Shown here: piece by piece, positions 7,645 to 15,107 of the stretch | Layout: the number at the start of each line of letters is the position of its first letter | How positions within the stretch are numbered: the first letter of the stretch is position 1 | Source: an uncultured Flavihumibacter sp. | GTDB lineage: Bacteria > Bacteroidota > Bacteroidia > Chitinophagales > Chitinophagaceae | Direction of reading: 5' to 3' | Length of the DNA: 34,400 nt | Assembly (NCBI GenBank): GCA_902168225.1 | Contig: CABHOW010000090.1 | Span: forward strand, 1 to 34,400 | Made by a program: the position numbers and the translations under genes | The notes under the pieces: model-generated | Told to the model about the DNA's origin: nothing | The model's database searches: none | Seen by the model: only the letters and a program-made list of their open reading frames with translations

Positions 7645-8649
7645 ATGATGAAAAAAGCCCCCCAATTTTTAATCGTTTCTAGTTGTTTAATTTGTGTTAC
7701 CCTGCTAACCGGCTGGGGCTTTTTGGTGCACAGAACCATTCATCAGCTTGCAGTGTATAAGCTTCCTGAGCCTATTGCTCCTTTCTTTTATGCGAATATG
7801 GATAAGATAGTAGCGGAAGCAGGTAGGCCCGATACCCGAAGAAATACAGATAGTACCGAAGCATCAAAGCATTTTATTGACCTAGAGCCATACGGGAAAA
7901 ATGCCGCGAACGATATGCCTTATAGTTTTTCAAAAGCTATTAAAAAATATTCTAAAGATAGCCTGTTGAAATATGGATATGTACCCTATCATATTTTGTT
8001 CATGAAAGAAAAATTAACGAAGGCTTTTAAAGAAAAAAATAAAGACAGTATTCTTTTCTATGCTACGGATCTGGCCCATTATATTGGCGATGCCAATGTG
8101 CCGTTGCATACTTCTGTAAACTACGATGGACAGTTAACCGATCAAAAAGGGTTGCATAGTTTGTGGGAATCAGTTATTCCTGAGTTACTCATTATCGACT
8201 ATAATTTATATGACGCTCATCAAGCTACCTATTTAAAACGCCCGGAAGTAGCTATCTGGAATGCGGTTCGGCAGGCGCATGCATTAGTGCCCAATGTTTT
8301 GGCGCTGGAAAAAGAAGTGTCTAAACAATTTACCCCCGAAACAAAATATCGAATACAAATGAGAAGGGGAGTAGAAGTTAAATATTATACCACTGCTTTT
8401 GCAAAAGCATATGCTGCTGCCTTAAAAAATACAGTAAATGATCAGCTACTTTCTTCAGCAGATTTAATTGCTGATTTTTGGTACACTGCTTGGGTAGATG
8501 CCGGTAAGCCCGATCTTTCTTCTATTACAAACTGGAATGATCATTTGGCAAAGAATTATGCAGATGAATTACAGCTTTACAAAAGCAATAGCTTAATCAA
8601 ACAAAATAAGTTGATCGCCAAAAAAGCTGTTGCTAAAGAAGGAGAATAA
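7645..8649 (+). CDS. Secreted zinc-dependent phospholipase C / S1-P1 nuclease-like protein
   Basis: 334 residues. A signal peptide probably ends at Gly23, leaving Trp24 (WGFLVHR) as the mature N-terminus. In the zinc phospholipase C / S1-P1 nuclease superfamily the N-terminal Trp is itself a zinc ligand, so this cleavage would fit. Other candidate zinc ligands are His29 or His33, His145 and Asp149 (HYIGD), His155 (VPLHTS), and His171 with Glu175 (GLHSLWES, an HxxxE pair). The length is close to S1/P1 nucleases with a C-terminal helix extension. The substrate, phospholipid or nucleic acid, cannot be decided from sequence; Bacteroidota homologues are usually annotated as zinc-dependent phospholipase C. 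Its stop is immediately followed by the stop of the convergent FAD dehydrogenase gene, leaving no spacer. Confidence 0.82.
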   Translation: MMKKAPQFLIVSSCLICVTLLTGWGFLVHRTIHQLAVYKLPEPIAPFFYANMDKIVAEAGRPDTRRNTDSTEASKHFIDLEPYGKNAANDMPYSFSKAIKKYSKDSLLKYGYVPYHILFMKEKLTKAFKEKNKDSILFYATDLAHYIGDANVPLHTSVNYDGQLTDQKGLHSLWESVIPELLIIDYNLYDAHQATYLKRPEVAIWNAVRQAHALVPNVLALEKEVSKQFTPETKYRIQMRRGVEVKYYTTAFAKAYAAALKNTVNDQLLSSADLIADFWYTAWVDAGKPDLSSITNWNDHLAKNYADELQLYKSNSLIKQNKLIAKKAVAKEGE

Positions 8650-10239
8650 CTAAGCAAATACCTTGGCTATTTGGTGCGCAATTTTTTGTCCGTCCATGGC
8701 TGCACTTACAATACCACCAGCATAACCTGCACCCTCCCCGCAAGGATATAAATTATGTATTTGAGGATGGTGTAATGTATCATCGTTTCTGGGTATCCTT
8801 ACAGGAGAGGATGTTCTACTTTCCGTTGCTACAACAACCGCTTCATTAGTATAATAGCCTTTTATTTTTTTACCAAATGCATGAAACCCTCCTTGTAATG
8901 ACTGAAGAATAAAGGATGGTAATACTTGTCGCATATCAACGGATCTGAGTCCGGGTAGATAACTGCAACCGGGTAAGTCGGTAGAAAGTTTATTATTACA
9001 GAAGTCGACCATTCGTTGTGCAGGTGCTACAAATTTTCCTCCTCCGGCTGTAAAAGCTTTTTGTTCAATAGCTTGTTGAAATTGCATGAGTAATAAGGCA
9101 GGGTGCTCTTGCGAAGCATCAGGCAATTTATTTTTTTGAAAATATTGCCGGGCATCCTGTTCGGTAACCTGAACAACCATGCCACTATTGGCATAAGGAT
9201 TATTTCTTTTGCTTGGGCTCCATCCATTCACCACTAACTCACCTGGGTCGGTTGCTGCAGGTGCAATAATGCCACCCGGACACATACAGAAACTGAATAC
9301 GCCTCTGTCTTTTACTTGCTCCACAAGGCTATAAGAAGCAGGTGGTAATAAGGGATCTCTCACCGCACAGTGATATTGCGATTGATCAATAATATATTGT
9401 GGATGTTCGATACGAACTCCTAATGCAAATGGTTTGGCTTCGATAGTTATATGCTGGGAAGCTAGCAGTTTAAAAATATCTCGCGCTGAATGTCCGGTTG
9501 CAAGAATATATGCATCCGCATGTAAGCTATCTCCATCTTCGGTAGTAATAGCTTTTATAATATGATCATCATGTAAGAAGCCAACTAATTTTTTATTGAA
9601 ATGAAATTCCCCACCCGCCTCTATAATTTGCGAACGCATGGCTGTAATGATCTGTGGGAGTTTATTTGTCCCAATATGAGGGTGCGATTGATATAGTACT
9701 GTTTCTTCTGCCCCGAACTGATGAAATAATCGTAATACTTTATCTATATTACCACGTTTACTGCTTCGGGTATATAATTTGCCATCGCTATAAGTGCCGG
9801 CACCACCTTCTCCGAAGCAGTAATTACTATCGGGGTTAACAATACCTTCTTTATTTAGTGCTGCTAAGTCTCTTCTGCGGGCTTTTACATCTTTACCCCG
9901 CTCAATAATAATGGGTTTGATACCTAATAGTATTAATTCCAAAGCAGCGAATAATCCTGCCGGACCGGCACCGATGATCATTACTTTTTTTGCGTTGTTG
10001 GGCAACGATTGAAAACGATAATGCAGATTTGATCTTTGTATAAAAGGCTCATTAATAAAGGCTTTTAATGAAAGATTGATCCATATCTGTTTACTCCGTG
10101 CATCGATCGATTTTTTTTCAATAAGAAAGCCCTGAAGTTGATCGGCCTTAATGCCTGCACTTTGTGTAATATACTTGGAGATAATGTCGTCAGACGCCGC
10201 TTCCTCGGGCTTCAATTTGAGTGTAATTTCTTTTTGCAT
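8650..10239 (-). CDS. COG2509-type FAD-dependent dehydrogenase
   Basis: 529-residue flavoprotein. An N-terminal domain of about 85 residues precedes the dinucleotide-binding motif VMIIGAGPAGLFAALEL (residues about 87-103). Further features are the ERGKDVKARRRDL segment, CFGEGGAGTYSDGKLYTR (a signature of this group), a second FAD contact ILATGHSARDIF, and the C-terminal NLYPCGEGAGYAGGIVSAAMDG, which closes over the flavin. This set defines the uncharacterised FAD-dependent dehydrogenases of COG2509, related to the HI0933/BaiN fold. Cysteines in FSFCMCPGG may be redox active. The substrate is unknown. It lies downstream of the DUF3127 gene, separated by a heptamer array, and is convergent with the phospholipase-like gene. 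Confidence 0.88.
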   Translation of the reverse strand: MQKEITLKLKPEEAASDDIISKYITQSAGIKADQLQGFLIEKKSIDARSKQIWINLSLKAFINEPFIQRSNLHYRFQSLPNNAKKVMIIGAGPAGLFAALELILLGIKPIIIERGKDVKARRRDLAALNKEGIVNPDSNYCFGEGGAGTYSDGKLYTRSSKRGNIDKVLRLFHQFGAEETVLYQSHPHIGTNKLPQIITAMRSQIIEAGGEFHFNKKLVGFLHDDHIIKAITTEDGDSLHADAYILATGHSARDIFKLLASQHITIEAKPFALGVRIEHPQYIIDQSQYHCAVRDPLLPPASYSLVEQVKDRGVFSFCMCPGGIIAPAATDPGELVVNGWSPSKRNNPYANSGMVVQVTEQDARQYFQKNKLPDASQEHPALLLMQFQQAIEQKAFTAGGGKFVAPAQRMVDFCNNKLSTDLPGCSYLPGLRSVDMRQVLPSFILQSLQGGFHAFGKKIKGYYTNEAVVVATESRTSSPVRIPRNDDTLHHPQIHNLYPCGEGAGYAGGIVSAAMDGQKIAHQIAKVFA

Positions 10240-10270
10240 ATTTACTGTTAGGTTGTTATCCTAAAAAGTT

Positions 10271-10303
10271 TACTATTCACTATCCACTATACACTACCCA
10301 CTA
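10271..10303 (-). repeat. Heptamer array, TAGTGNN family (locus B)
   Basis: Read on the minus strand: TAGTGGG, TAGTGTA, TAGTGGA, TAGTGAA and a partial TAGTA. The first TAG is the stop codon of the DUF3127 gene. The consensus and the length (33 bp) are the same as at locus A, 3.7 kb away. Confidence 0.85.
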
Positions 10304-10678
10304 AAATGGTAAATCATCCACCATATTATCAGCAGGAGGCATATCTGTAAATGTTGAGGGGGGTGGCATATTACCTTCACTTCCTAGTTTAACAGATTCC
10401 ATGCGCCATGCATCTAAATTGGTAATATAATTTTCTCTGCCATCTTTCACCCATTTAGTGCCTTTAATATTGAAGAGTACTTTCACTTCTTCTCCCAAAG
10501 AAAAACGATCGGGTAATGCGGTTTTATCTTGCACACATTGGAACTTTACATAATTCGTGATGGATCTTCCGTTGATATCTTCTGTTTTTTCGATGACGAA
10601 TTCTCTTGTTTTAAAAGACTCTGTACGTTGTACAATATCGAATCGGGCTACTAGTTTGCCAATAATTTCATAACTCAT
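10301..10678 (-). CDS. DUF3127 domain protein
   Basis: 125 residues, a typical length for this Bacteroidota family. The segment MSYEIIGKLVARFDIVQRTESFKTREFVIEK, then FQCVQDKTALPDRFSLGEEVKVLFNIKGTKW and YITNLDAWRME gives the OB-like strand order of DUF3127. The C-terminus is an acidic, flexible tail ending MVDDLPF, which resembles the acidic DDLPF/DDIPF tip of single-stranded DNA-binding proteins that recruits repair and replication partners. This hints at a nucleic-acid role, but the family is formally uncharacterised. Its TAG stop is part of heptamer array B. It diverges from the 5'-nucleotidase pair. Confidence 0.82.
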   Translation of the reverse strand: MSYEIIGKLVARFDIVQRTESFKTREFVIEKTEDINGRSITNYVKFQCVQDKTALPDRFSLGEEVKVLFNIKGTKWVKDGRENYITNLDAWRMESVKLGSEGNMPPPSTFTDMPPADNMVDDLPF

Positions 10679-10744
10679 AATAATAAACGATTAAGGTGTA
10701 AAAGTAGGATTAAAAAACCGTACCTTACCAGTTTGAAAAGAGCT

Positions 10745-11488
10745 ATGTATCGACTTTCGTTTTTTAGTTTCATCGTATTTCTTTTTTTGGGTTGTGCACC
10801 GGCCAAGCTGCCGCTCACCGTTTCCTATCAAGCTTATCGGGTAAATGCACAAGTAGCAACAGATACCGGCTTACAGCATATGTTATCACCTTATGCTGCA
10901 ACGGTTAATAGCACCATGAATAAAGTGATTGGTTTTGCGAATACTACGCTTACCAAAAAAATGCCCGAGAATACATTGGGTAATTTTATGACTGATTGTT
11001 TTCAAAAAATGGGTGCAGAAAAATTTGGAAAGAAAGTACATATAGCTTTTATGAATCAGGGAGGTATTCGGGCAGATATTAATAAAGGAAATATAACGAT
11101 TGGTAATATTTACGAGTTGATGCCTTTTGATAATATCTTGGTATTACAAGATTTGAAGGGAGATATATTAGAGCAGCTCATTCAACATAATGCAGCTGAA
11201 GGTGGATGGCCTATTTCCTCAGGATCTTCTTATACCATAAAAGATAAAAAGGCGATTGATATTTTGGTAGATGGTAAACCACTGGATAAAGCTGCGATAT
11301 ACACTGTTGCGAGCAGTGATTATATTGCTAATGGAGGAAGCAATGCCATCATGCTTAAAGCGATACCACAACAAAATATTGGGTATTTATTAAGAGACGC
11401 CCTACTGGAATATATACAGCAGATAACAAGCTCGGGAAAGCCTATTGAGGCCAAGCAGGAAAAACGTGTAATAAAAGCCGATGAATAG
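10745..11488 (+). CDS. Lipoprotein with 5'-nucleotidase C-terminal (substrate-binding) domain
   Basis: About 247 residues from the ATG at 10745; a TTG at 10733 would add four residues. The signal ends in a lipobox LFLGC (Cys17). The rest is only the C-terminal domain of UshA-type nucleotidases: NTLGNFMTDCFQ, IAFMNQGGIRADINKGNITIGNIYELMPFDN (the conserved GGIRADI substrate-pocket region), then YTVASSDYIANGGSNAIML, where the NGG loop packs on the nucleobase in the family. No metallophosphatase domain is present. The catalytic half is encoded by the next gene, overlapping by 8 nt, so the two probably form one enzyme from two chains. Lipid anchoring of this half would tether the pair to a membrane. 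Confidence 0.88.
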   Translation: MYRLSFFSFIVFLFLGCAPAKLPLTVSYQAYRVNAQVATDTGLQHMLSPYAATVNSTMNKVIGFANTTLTKKMPENTLGNFMTDCFQKMGAEKFGKKVHIAFMNQGGIRADINKGNITIGNIYELMPFDNILVLQDLKGDILEQLIQHNAAEGGWPISSGSSYTIKDKKAIDILVDGKPLDKAAIYTVASSDYIANGGSNAIMLKAIPQQNIGYLLRDALLEYIQQITSSGKPIEAKQEKRVIKADE

Positions 11489-12401
11489 AAGAAATTTTAT
11501 ACAGCAAACAACAATAGCCACAGGTGGTATGCTAATAAGTGGGGTAGCTGGCGCAGCTATTCCGGAGCAATACCCGCTAACGATATTACATACCAACGAT
11601 GTACATAGCCGCTTGGAGCCATTTCCGATGGATGGTGGCAGAAATCAGGGGCTTGGTGGTGTTGCGGCCAGAGCATCATTAATTCAAAGCATTCGCGCTC
11701 AAACAGAGCAGGTTCTATTGCTGGATGCAGGAGATATTTTTCAGGGTACGCCTTATTTTAACCTCTATAAAGGGGAACCGGAAATAAAGGCCATGAGCAG
11801 AATGGGTTATGATGCCGTAACAATGGGTAATCACGATTTTGATGCGGGCCTAGAAAATTTTGCCAATCAATTAGTACATGCAAGGTTTCCGGTTATTATT
11901 GCGAACTATGATTTTACGGGAACACCAATGGAAACAAAATATCAGCCCTATACCATCATCCAAAAAGGGAAGAAAAAAATTGGTATTCTTGGTGTAGGTA
12001 TAGAATTGGAGGGTTTAGTGCCTGAGAATTTATACGGCAAAACAGCGTACAAAGATCCTATCAGGGTCGCTAATGAAACAGCTGCAATTTTGAAGAAAAA
12101 TAATTGTGATCTGATCATTTGCTTATCGCATTTGGGTGATAAATATGATGATAATAAAGTAAGTGATGAGGTACTGGCCAAGGAAACGGAGTTTGTGGAT
12201 CTTATTATTGGCGGGCATACCCATCGGTTTTTTGAACAACCAAGAAAGTATAAAAATAAGATAGGGGGGGATGTAATGGTAAATCAGGTAGGATGGGGGG
12301 GTATTCAATTGGGTCGGCTAGACTATATTTTTTCCGGAAATAACCGCAAAAAATCGATGGAAGCCAATACTGTAGTAACGGTTAAAAAAACAAGCGAATA
12401 A
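11481..12401 (+). CDS. Metallophosphatase (5'-nucleotidase catalytic domain), predicted Tat substrate
   Basis: 306 residues. The N-terminus MNRRNFIQQTTIATGGMLISG has a twin-arginine pattern (Arg3-Arg4-Asn-Phe) and a hydrophobic stretch, suggesting Tat export. The catalytic domain shows the dimetal motifs of UshA-type nucleotidases: HTNDVH (Asp40, His42), DAGDIFQG, GNHDFD (Asn117, His118), a SHLG segment and GGHTH (His246, His248). The C-terminal substrate domain found in ordinary 5'-nucleotidases is absent, and is instead encoded by the upstream gene. Together they would hydrolyse nucleotides or related phosphoesters in the periplasm. A separate export route (Tat) for this half and a Sec lipoprotein for the other half is unusual. 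Two G7 runs lie near its 3' end. Confidence 0.88.
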   Translation: MNRRNFIQQTTIATGGMLISGVAGAAIPEQYPLTILHTNDVHSRLEPFPMDGGRNQGLGGVAARASLIQSIRAQTEQVLLLDAGDIFQGTPYFNLYKGEPEIKAMSRMGYDAVTMGNHDFDAGLENFANQLVHARFPVIIANYDFTGTPMETKYQPYTIIQKGKKKIGILGVGIELEGLVPENLYGKTAYKDPIRVANETAAILKKNNCDLIICLSHLGDKYDDNKVSDEVLAKETEFVDLIIGGHTHRFFEQPRKYKNKIGGDVMVNQVGWGGIQLGRLDYIFSGNNRKKSMEANTVVTVKKTSE

Positions 12402-12471
12402 AAAAATTTTTTTTTCAACATAAAACATACATATTCGCACCCCCATTTTATTTTTTGAAAAGATTTCAACA

Positions 12472-12480
12472 TGTGGATAA
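12472..12480 (-). promoter_or_regulatory. Perfect DnaA box upstream of dnaA
   Basis: TGTGGATAA on the plus strand is the reverse complement of the consensus DnaA box TTATCCACA. It lies 62 bp before the dnaA start. A single box suggests autoregulation of dnaA; I saw no cluster of boxes that would mark an origin here. Confidence 0.75.
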
Positions 12481-12541
12481 AAAGGGATATCTTGACAGAC
12501 GGGAAAAGAATTAACTGATTTATAAATTGTTTACTTATTGT

Positions 12542-13972
12542 ATGGCTAAAACTGCGGAAACTGTTTGGGTAAATTGTTTAAAGATTATTAAAGACATTGT
12601 AGAATGGCAACATTTTAAAACATGGTTTGAACCTATTACTCCGGTTGAGTTGAAAGGTTCAGTACTCATGATTCAAGTGCCAAGCCAGTTTTTCTATGAA
12701 TACTTAGAGGAGCATTATGTTACGCTATTGGCTAAAACGCTTAAACGCGAATTGGGTAAAGAGGCTCGTTTAGAATACCGTATTATGGTAGACAGTGGGA
12801 ATAATAGTAGAAACGGTTCTATGGATATCCCGGCCCGTGGTCACAAATCGGTGAATAATAATGAAATGAATTTTCCTTTGGTGATCGATAACCCGGTTAA
12901 GAACCCATTTGTTATTCCGGGTTTGAAGAAAATGCAAATCGATCCCCAGCTCAATCATATGTATACTTTCGAATCCTTTATTGAAGGCGATTGTAATAGG
13001 GTTGCACGGAGAGCCGGTAAAACAGTGGCAGAGAAGCCCGGGGCTAATTCTTTTAACCCCTTGGTAATATACGGAGGTGTGGGTTTAGGTAAAACGCATT
13101 TAGCCCAAGCCATTGGGAATGATGTTAAACGGCTACATCCTTCTAAAGTGGTATTATATGTAAGCAGTGAAAAATTTATTAACCAGTTCCAAGATCATAG
13201 TAGAAATAATGCGATCAATGATTTCATTCACTTCTACCAAATGATCGATGTATTGATCATAGATGATGTGCAGTTTTTTGCCCGGGCAGAAAAAAGTCAG
13301 GATGCTTTTTTTGCCATCTTTAACCATCTTCATCAAAGTGGTAAACAGTTAGTATTAACATCCGATAAACCTCCTAAAGATCTAGACGGTATGCAGGAGC
13401 GTTTACTGAGCAGATTTCGCTGGGGATTGAGTGCAGATATTCAGGTGCCCGATTACGAAACCCGAATTGAGATACTCGAGAAGAAAATGAAGAACGATGG
13501 ATTAGATATGCCAAAAGAAGTAGTGAAGTATGTGGCTTATAATATTAATACCAATGTTCGTGAATTAGAAGGAGCCTTGATCTCTTTATTGGCACAATCT
13601 TCTTTGAATAAAAAAGATATTGATGTTGAACTGGCGAAAAAAGTACTTCGCAATTTTGTTAAAACAAGCAGTAAAGAAATTACCATCGACGCTATTCAGA
13701 AAATGGTATGCGAATACTTTGATGTGCCTTATGATAAGTTGTTACACAAAACAAGAAAAAGAGAAATTGTGCAGGCCCGTCAGATTACCATGTATTTAGC
13801 GAAGGCCTTTACCAAAAATTCTTTGAAAACAATTGGAGAACATTTTGGAGGCAGGGATCATACCACCGTTATACATTCTTGCCAAACGGTAAAAGATTTG
13901 ATGGATACCGATTCTATTTTCAGGGAGAATGTGATGGAGCTTACGCAGAAGGTTCAGTTAGCAGCCATGTAG
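12542..13972 (+). CDS. dnaA: Chromosomal replication initiator protein DnaA
   Basis: 476 residues from the ATG at 12542; a TTG at 12527 is in frame but less likely. Domain I (residues 1-85, VWVNCLKIIKDIVEWQHFKTWFEPITPVEL) handles protein contacts, and domain II is a short linker. The AAA+ domain III has Walker A GGVGLGKTH (178-186), Walker B VLIIDDVQFF, and the RLLSRFRWGLSADI box with arginine finger. Domain IV ends with the DNA-binding signature GGRDHTTVIHSC. DnaA opens the origin and loads the helicase. dnaN does not follow; tRNA genes do, so this is not the classic dnaA-dnaN arrangement. A DnaA box lies upstream, and a strong terminator and a heptamer array (which includes the TAG stop) lie downstream. 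Confidence 0.98.
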   Translation: MAKTAETVWVNCLKIIKDIVEWQHFKTWFEPITPVELKGSVLMIQVPSQFFYEYLEEHYVTLLAKTLKRELGKEARLEYRIMVDSGNNSRNGSMDIPARGHKSVNNNEMNFPLVIDNPVKNPFVIPGLKKMQIDPQLNHMYTFESFIEGDCNRVARRAGKTVAEKPGANSFNPLVIYGGVGLGKTHLAQAIGNDVKRLHPSKVVLYVSSEKFINQFQDHSRNNAINDFIHFYQMIDVLIIDDVQFFARAEKSQDAFFAIFNHLHQSGKQLVLTSDKPPKDLDGMQERLLSRFRWGLSADIQVPDYETRIEILEKKMKNDGLDMPKEVVKYVAYNINTNVRELEGALISLLAQSSLNKKDIDVELAKKVLRNFVKTSSKEITIDAIQKMVCEYFDVPYDKLLHKTRKREIVQARQITMYLAKAFTKNSLKTIGEHFGGRDHTTVIHSCQTVKDLMDTDSIFRENVMELTQKVQLAAM

Positions 13973-14004
13973 TGGAGAGTGCATAGTGTGTAGTGATAAG
14001 TGTC
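13970..14004 (+). repeat. Heptamer array, TAGTGNN family (locus C)
   Basis: Five tandem 7-mers: TAGTGGA, GAGTGCA, TAGTGTG, TAGTGAT, AAGTGTC. The first three bases are the dnaA stop codon. Same family as loci A and B. Confidence 0.85.
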
Positions 14005-14064
14005 TTTTCGAGCCGTAAAAGACGGCGAGAAAGCTTTAGTTATTTACTCAAATCATTAATTAAG

Positions 14065-14096
14065 AATCCCGGTTCGAAAGAACTGGGATTTTTTTT
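14065..14096 (+). terminator. Rho-independent terminator of dnaA
   Basis: An 11-bp stem AATCCCGGTTC / GAACTGGGATT (one G-U pair) closes on a GAAA tetraloop and runs into eight T. Confidence 0.93.
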
Positions 14097-14125
14097 GGAA
14101 TAAAGGGGATACAACCCTATTTTTG
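14094..14125 (+). promoter_or_regulatory. Promoter of the tRNA-Ser/tRNA-Pro unit
   Basis: TTTG (14094-14097) and TATTTTTG (14118-14125) are 20 nt apart, an exact match to the Bacteroidota housekeeping consensus. The -33 element overlaps the T tract of the dnaA terminator. Transcription would start about 20 nt before tRNA-Ser. Confidence 0.75.
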
Positions 14126-14150
14126 CAGCCCTTCCCAAAAGGGTATAAAC

Positions 14151-14239
14151 GGTGAGGTGGATGAGTGGCTGAAATCAGTAGTTTGCTAAACTGCCGTACG
14201 GGTCAAACTGTACCGCGGGTTCGAATCCCGCCCTCACCG
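14151..14239 (+). tRNA. tRNA-Ser (anticodon GCT)
   Basis: 89 nt. The acceptor stem GGTGAGG (14151-14157) pairs with CCTCACC (14232-14238), with discriminator G at 14239. The anticodon stem is GTAGT/ACTGC around the loop TTGCTAA, with anticodon GCT at 14185-14187. The long variable arm (GTACGG...CTGTAC) and T arm GCGGG-TTCGAAT-CCCGC are typical of class II serine tRNA. CCA is not encoded. Confidence 0.97.
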
Positions 14240-14256
14240 CTTAAATGATTTTTTTT

Positions 14257-14330
14257 CGGGACGTAGCGTAGCCCGGTATCGCGCCTGGTTTGGGACCAGG
14301 AGGTCGCAGGTTCGAATCCTGCCGTCCCGA
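14257..14330 (+). tRNA. tRNA-Pro (anticodon TGG)
   Basis: 74 nt. The acceptor stem CGGGACG pairs with CGTCCCG (14323-14329), with discriminator A at 14330. The anticodon stem CCTGG/CCAGG encloses TTTGGGA, with anticodon TGG at 14291-14293. The T arm is GCAGG-TTCGAAT-CCTGC. CCA is not encoded. It lies 17 nt after tRNA-Ser, presumably on the same transcript. Confidence 0.97.
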
Positions 14331-14334
14331 CGAT

Positions 14335-14366
14335 AAAACCCCAACGAATTCTTGTTGGGGTTTTTT
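14335..14366 (+). terminator. Rho-independent terminator of the tRNA unit
   Basis: An 11-bp perfect stem AAAACCCCAAC / GTTGGGGTTTT with an 8-nt loop containing an EcoRI palindrome, followed by T residues. It begins four bases after tRNA-Pro. The A-rich foot makes it potentially bidirectional. Confidence 0.93.
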
Positions 14367-14443
14367 ATATGCATTCAGGGTAACAATAAACAGAGGTTGA
14401 ATTATTTTTATGATCCACAACTATTTCTAGAAATTTTTTGAAT

Positions 14444-15034
14444 ATGGAATTAACAGCAACGAATAATATTATTCCTTATGATGGATCAGTTGTTTATTAT
14501 CCTACATTTTTAGATGGAGATCGTGCATTACACTATTATAACAGTCTTTTTAATAGTATTAGCTGGAAGCAAGATGAAGTGATAATGTTTGGAAAAAGAA
14601 TTATTACCGATAGAAAATCGGGCTGGTATGGAGATGCACCTTTCGGTTACACGTATTCCAAAATAACCCGATATGCATTGCCCTGGAATGAACCATTAAA
14701 AGAAATCAAAAAATTATTAGAGAAAGAAACAGGGGAGCAGTACAATTCCTGTTTATTAAATTTATACCATAGTGGTAAGGAGGGTATGGGCTGGCATGCA
14801 GATGATGAGCCGGAGATGAAACGTTATGGCGCTATCGCTTCCTTGAGCCTTGGGGCTACCCGGAAATTCTCTTTCAAACATAAAAAAACAAAAGAGAAAA
14901 TCGATATCATTTTAGAAAATGGTAGCTTATTACTCATGCTTCATAATACCCAGGAAAATTGGCTACATAGCTTACCTAAGTCTCTAAAAGTACAAGAGCC
15001 CCGCATCAATCTTACTTTCAGAACTTTTGTGTAA
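14444..15034 (+). CDS. AlkB-like 2-oxoglutarate/Fe(II) dioxygenase
   Basis: 196 residues from the ATG at 14444; a TTG at 14438 would add two residues. It belongs to the AlkB/ALKBH2-3 group that oxidatively removes alkyl lesions such as 1-methyladenine from DNA. Visible features are a nucleotide-recognition lid WYGDAPFGYTYSK, the iron ligands HAD (His118, Asp120) in MGWHADDE, the distal His175 in NWLHSLPK, and the 2-oxoglutarate-binding Arg in PRINLTFR near the C-terminus. SLGATRKFSFKHK is the conserved strand before the distal His. All catalytic residues appear intact. It is a stand-alone gene after the tRNA terminator, with no ada-like regulator beside it. Confidence 0.93.
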   Translation: MELTATNNIIPYDGSVVYYPTFLDGDRALHYYNSLFNSISWKQDEVIMFGKRIITDRKSGWYGDAPFGYTYSKITRYALPWNEPLKEIKKLLEKETGEQYNSCLLNLYHSGKEGMGWHADDEPEMKRYGAIASLSLGATRKFSFKHKKTKEKIDIILENGSLLLMLHNTQENWLHSLPKSLKVQEPRINLTFRTFV

Positions 15035-15107
15035 ACTATTTAAAAATACACAATTAGGGAAGCTTAAATAAGGCATAAGTTGTATTTTCAGTTTTCAAAA
15101 TCAAGGC

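Noticed and set aside
12264..12301. Two G7 runs in the nucleotidase gene as phase-variation tracts
   Set aside because: Seven G encoding Gly codons is common in this window (also near 4704) and too short to argue for a switch.
14007..14031. Hairpin around GCCGT / ACGGC after the dnaA heptamer array as a terminator
   Set aside because: The stem is short and imperfect and lacks a T tract; the hairpin at 14065-14096 is clearly the terminator.
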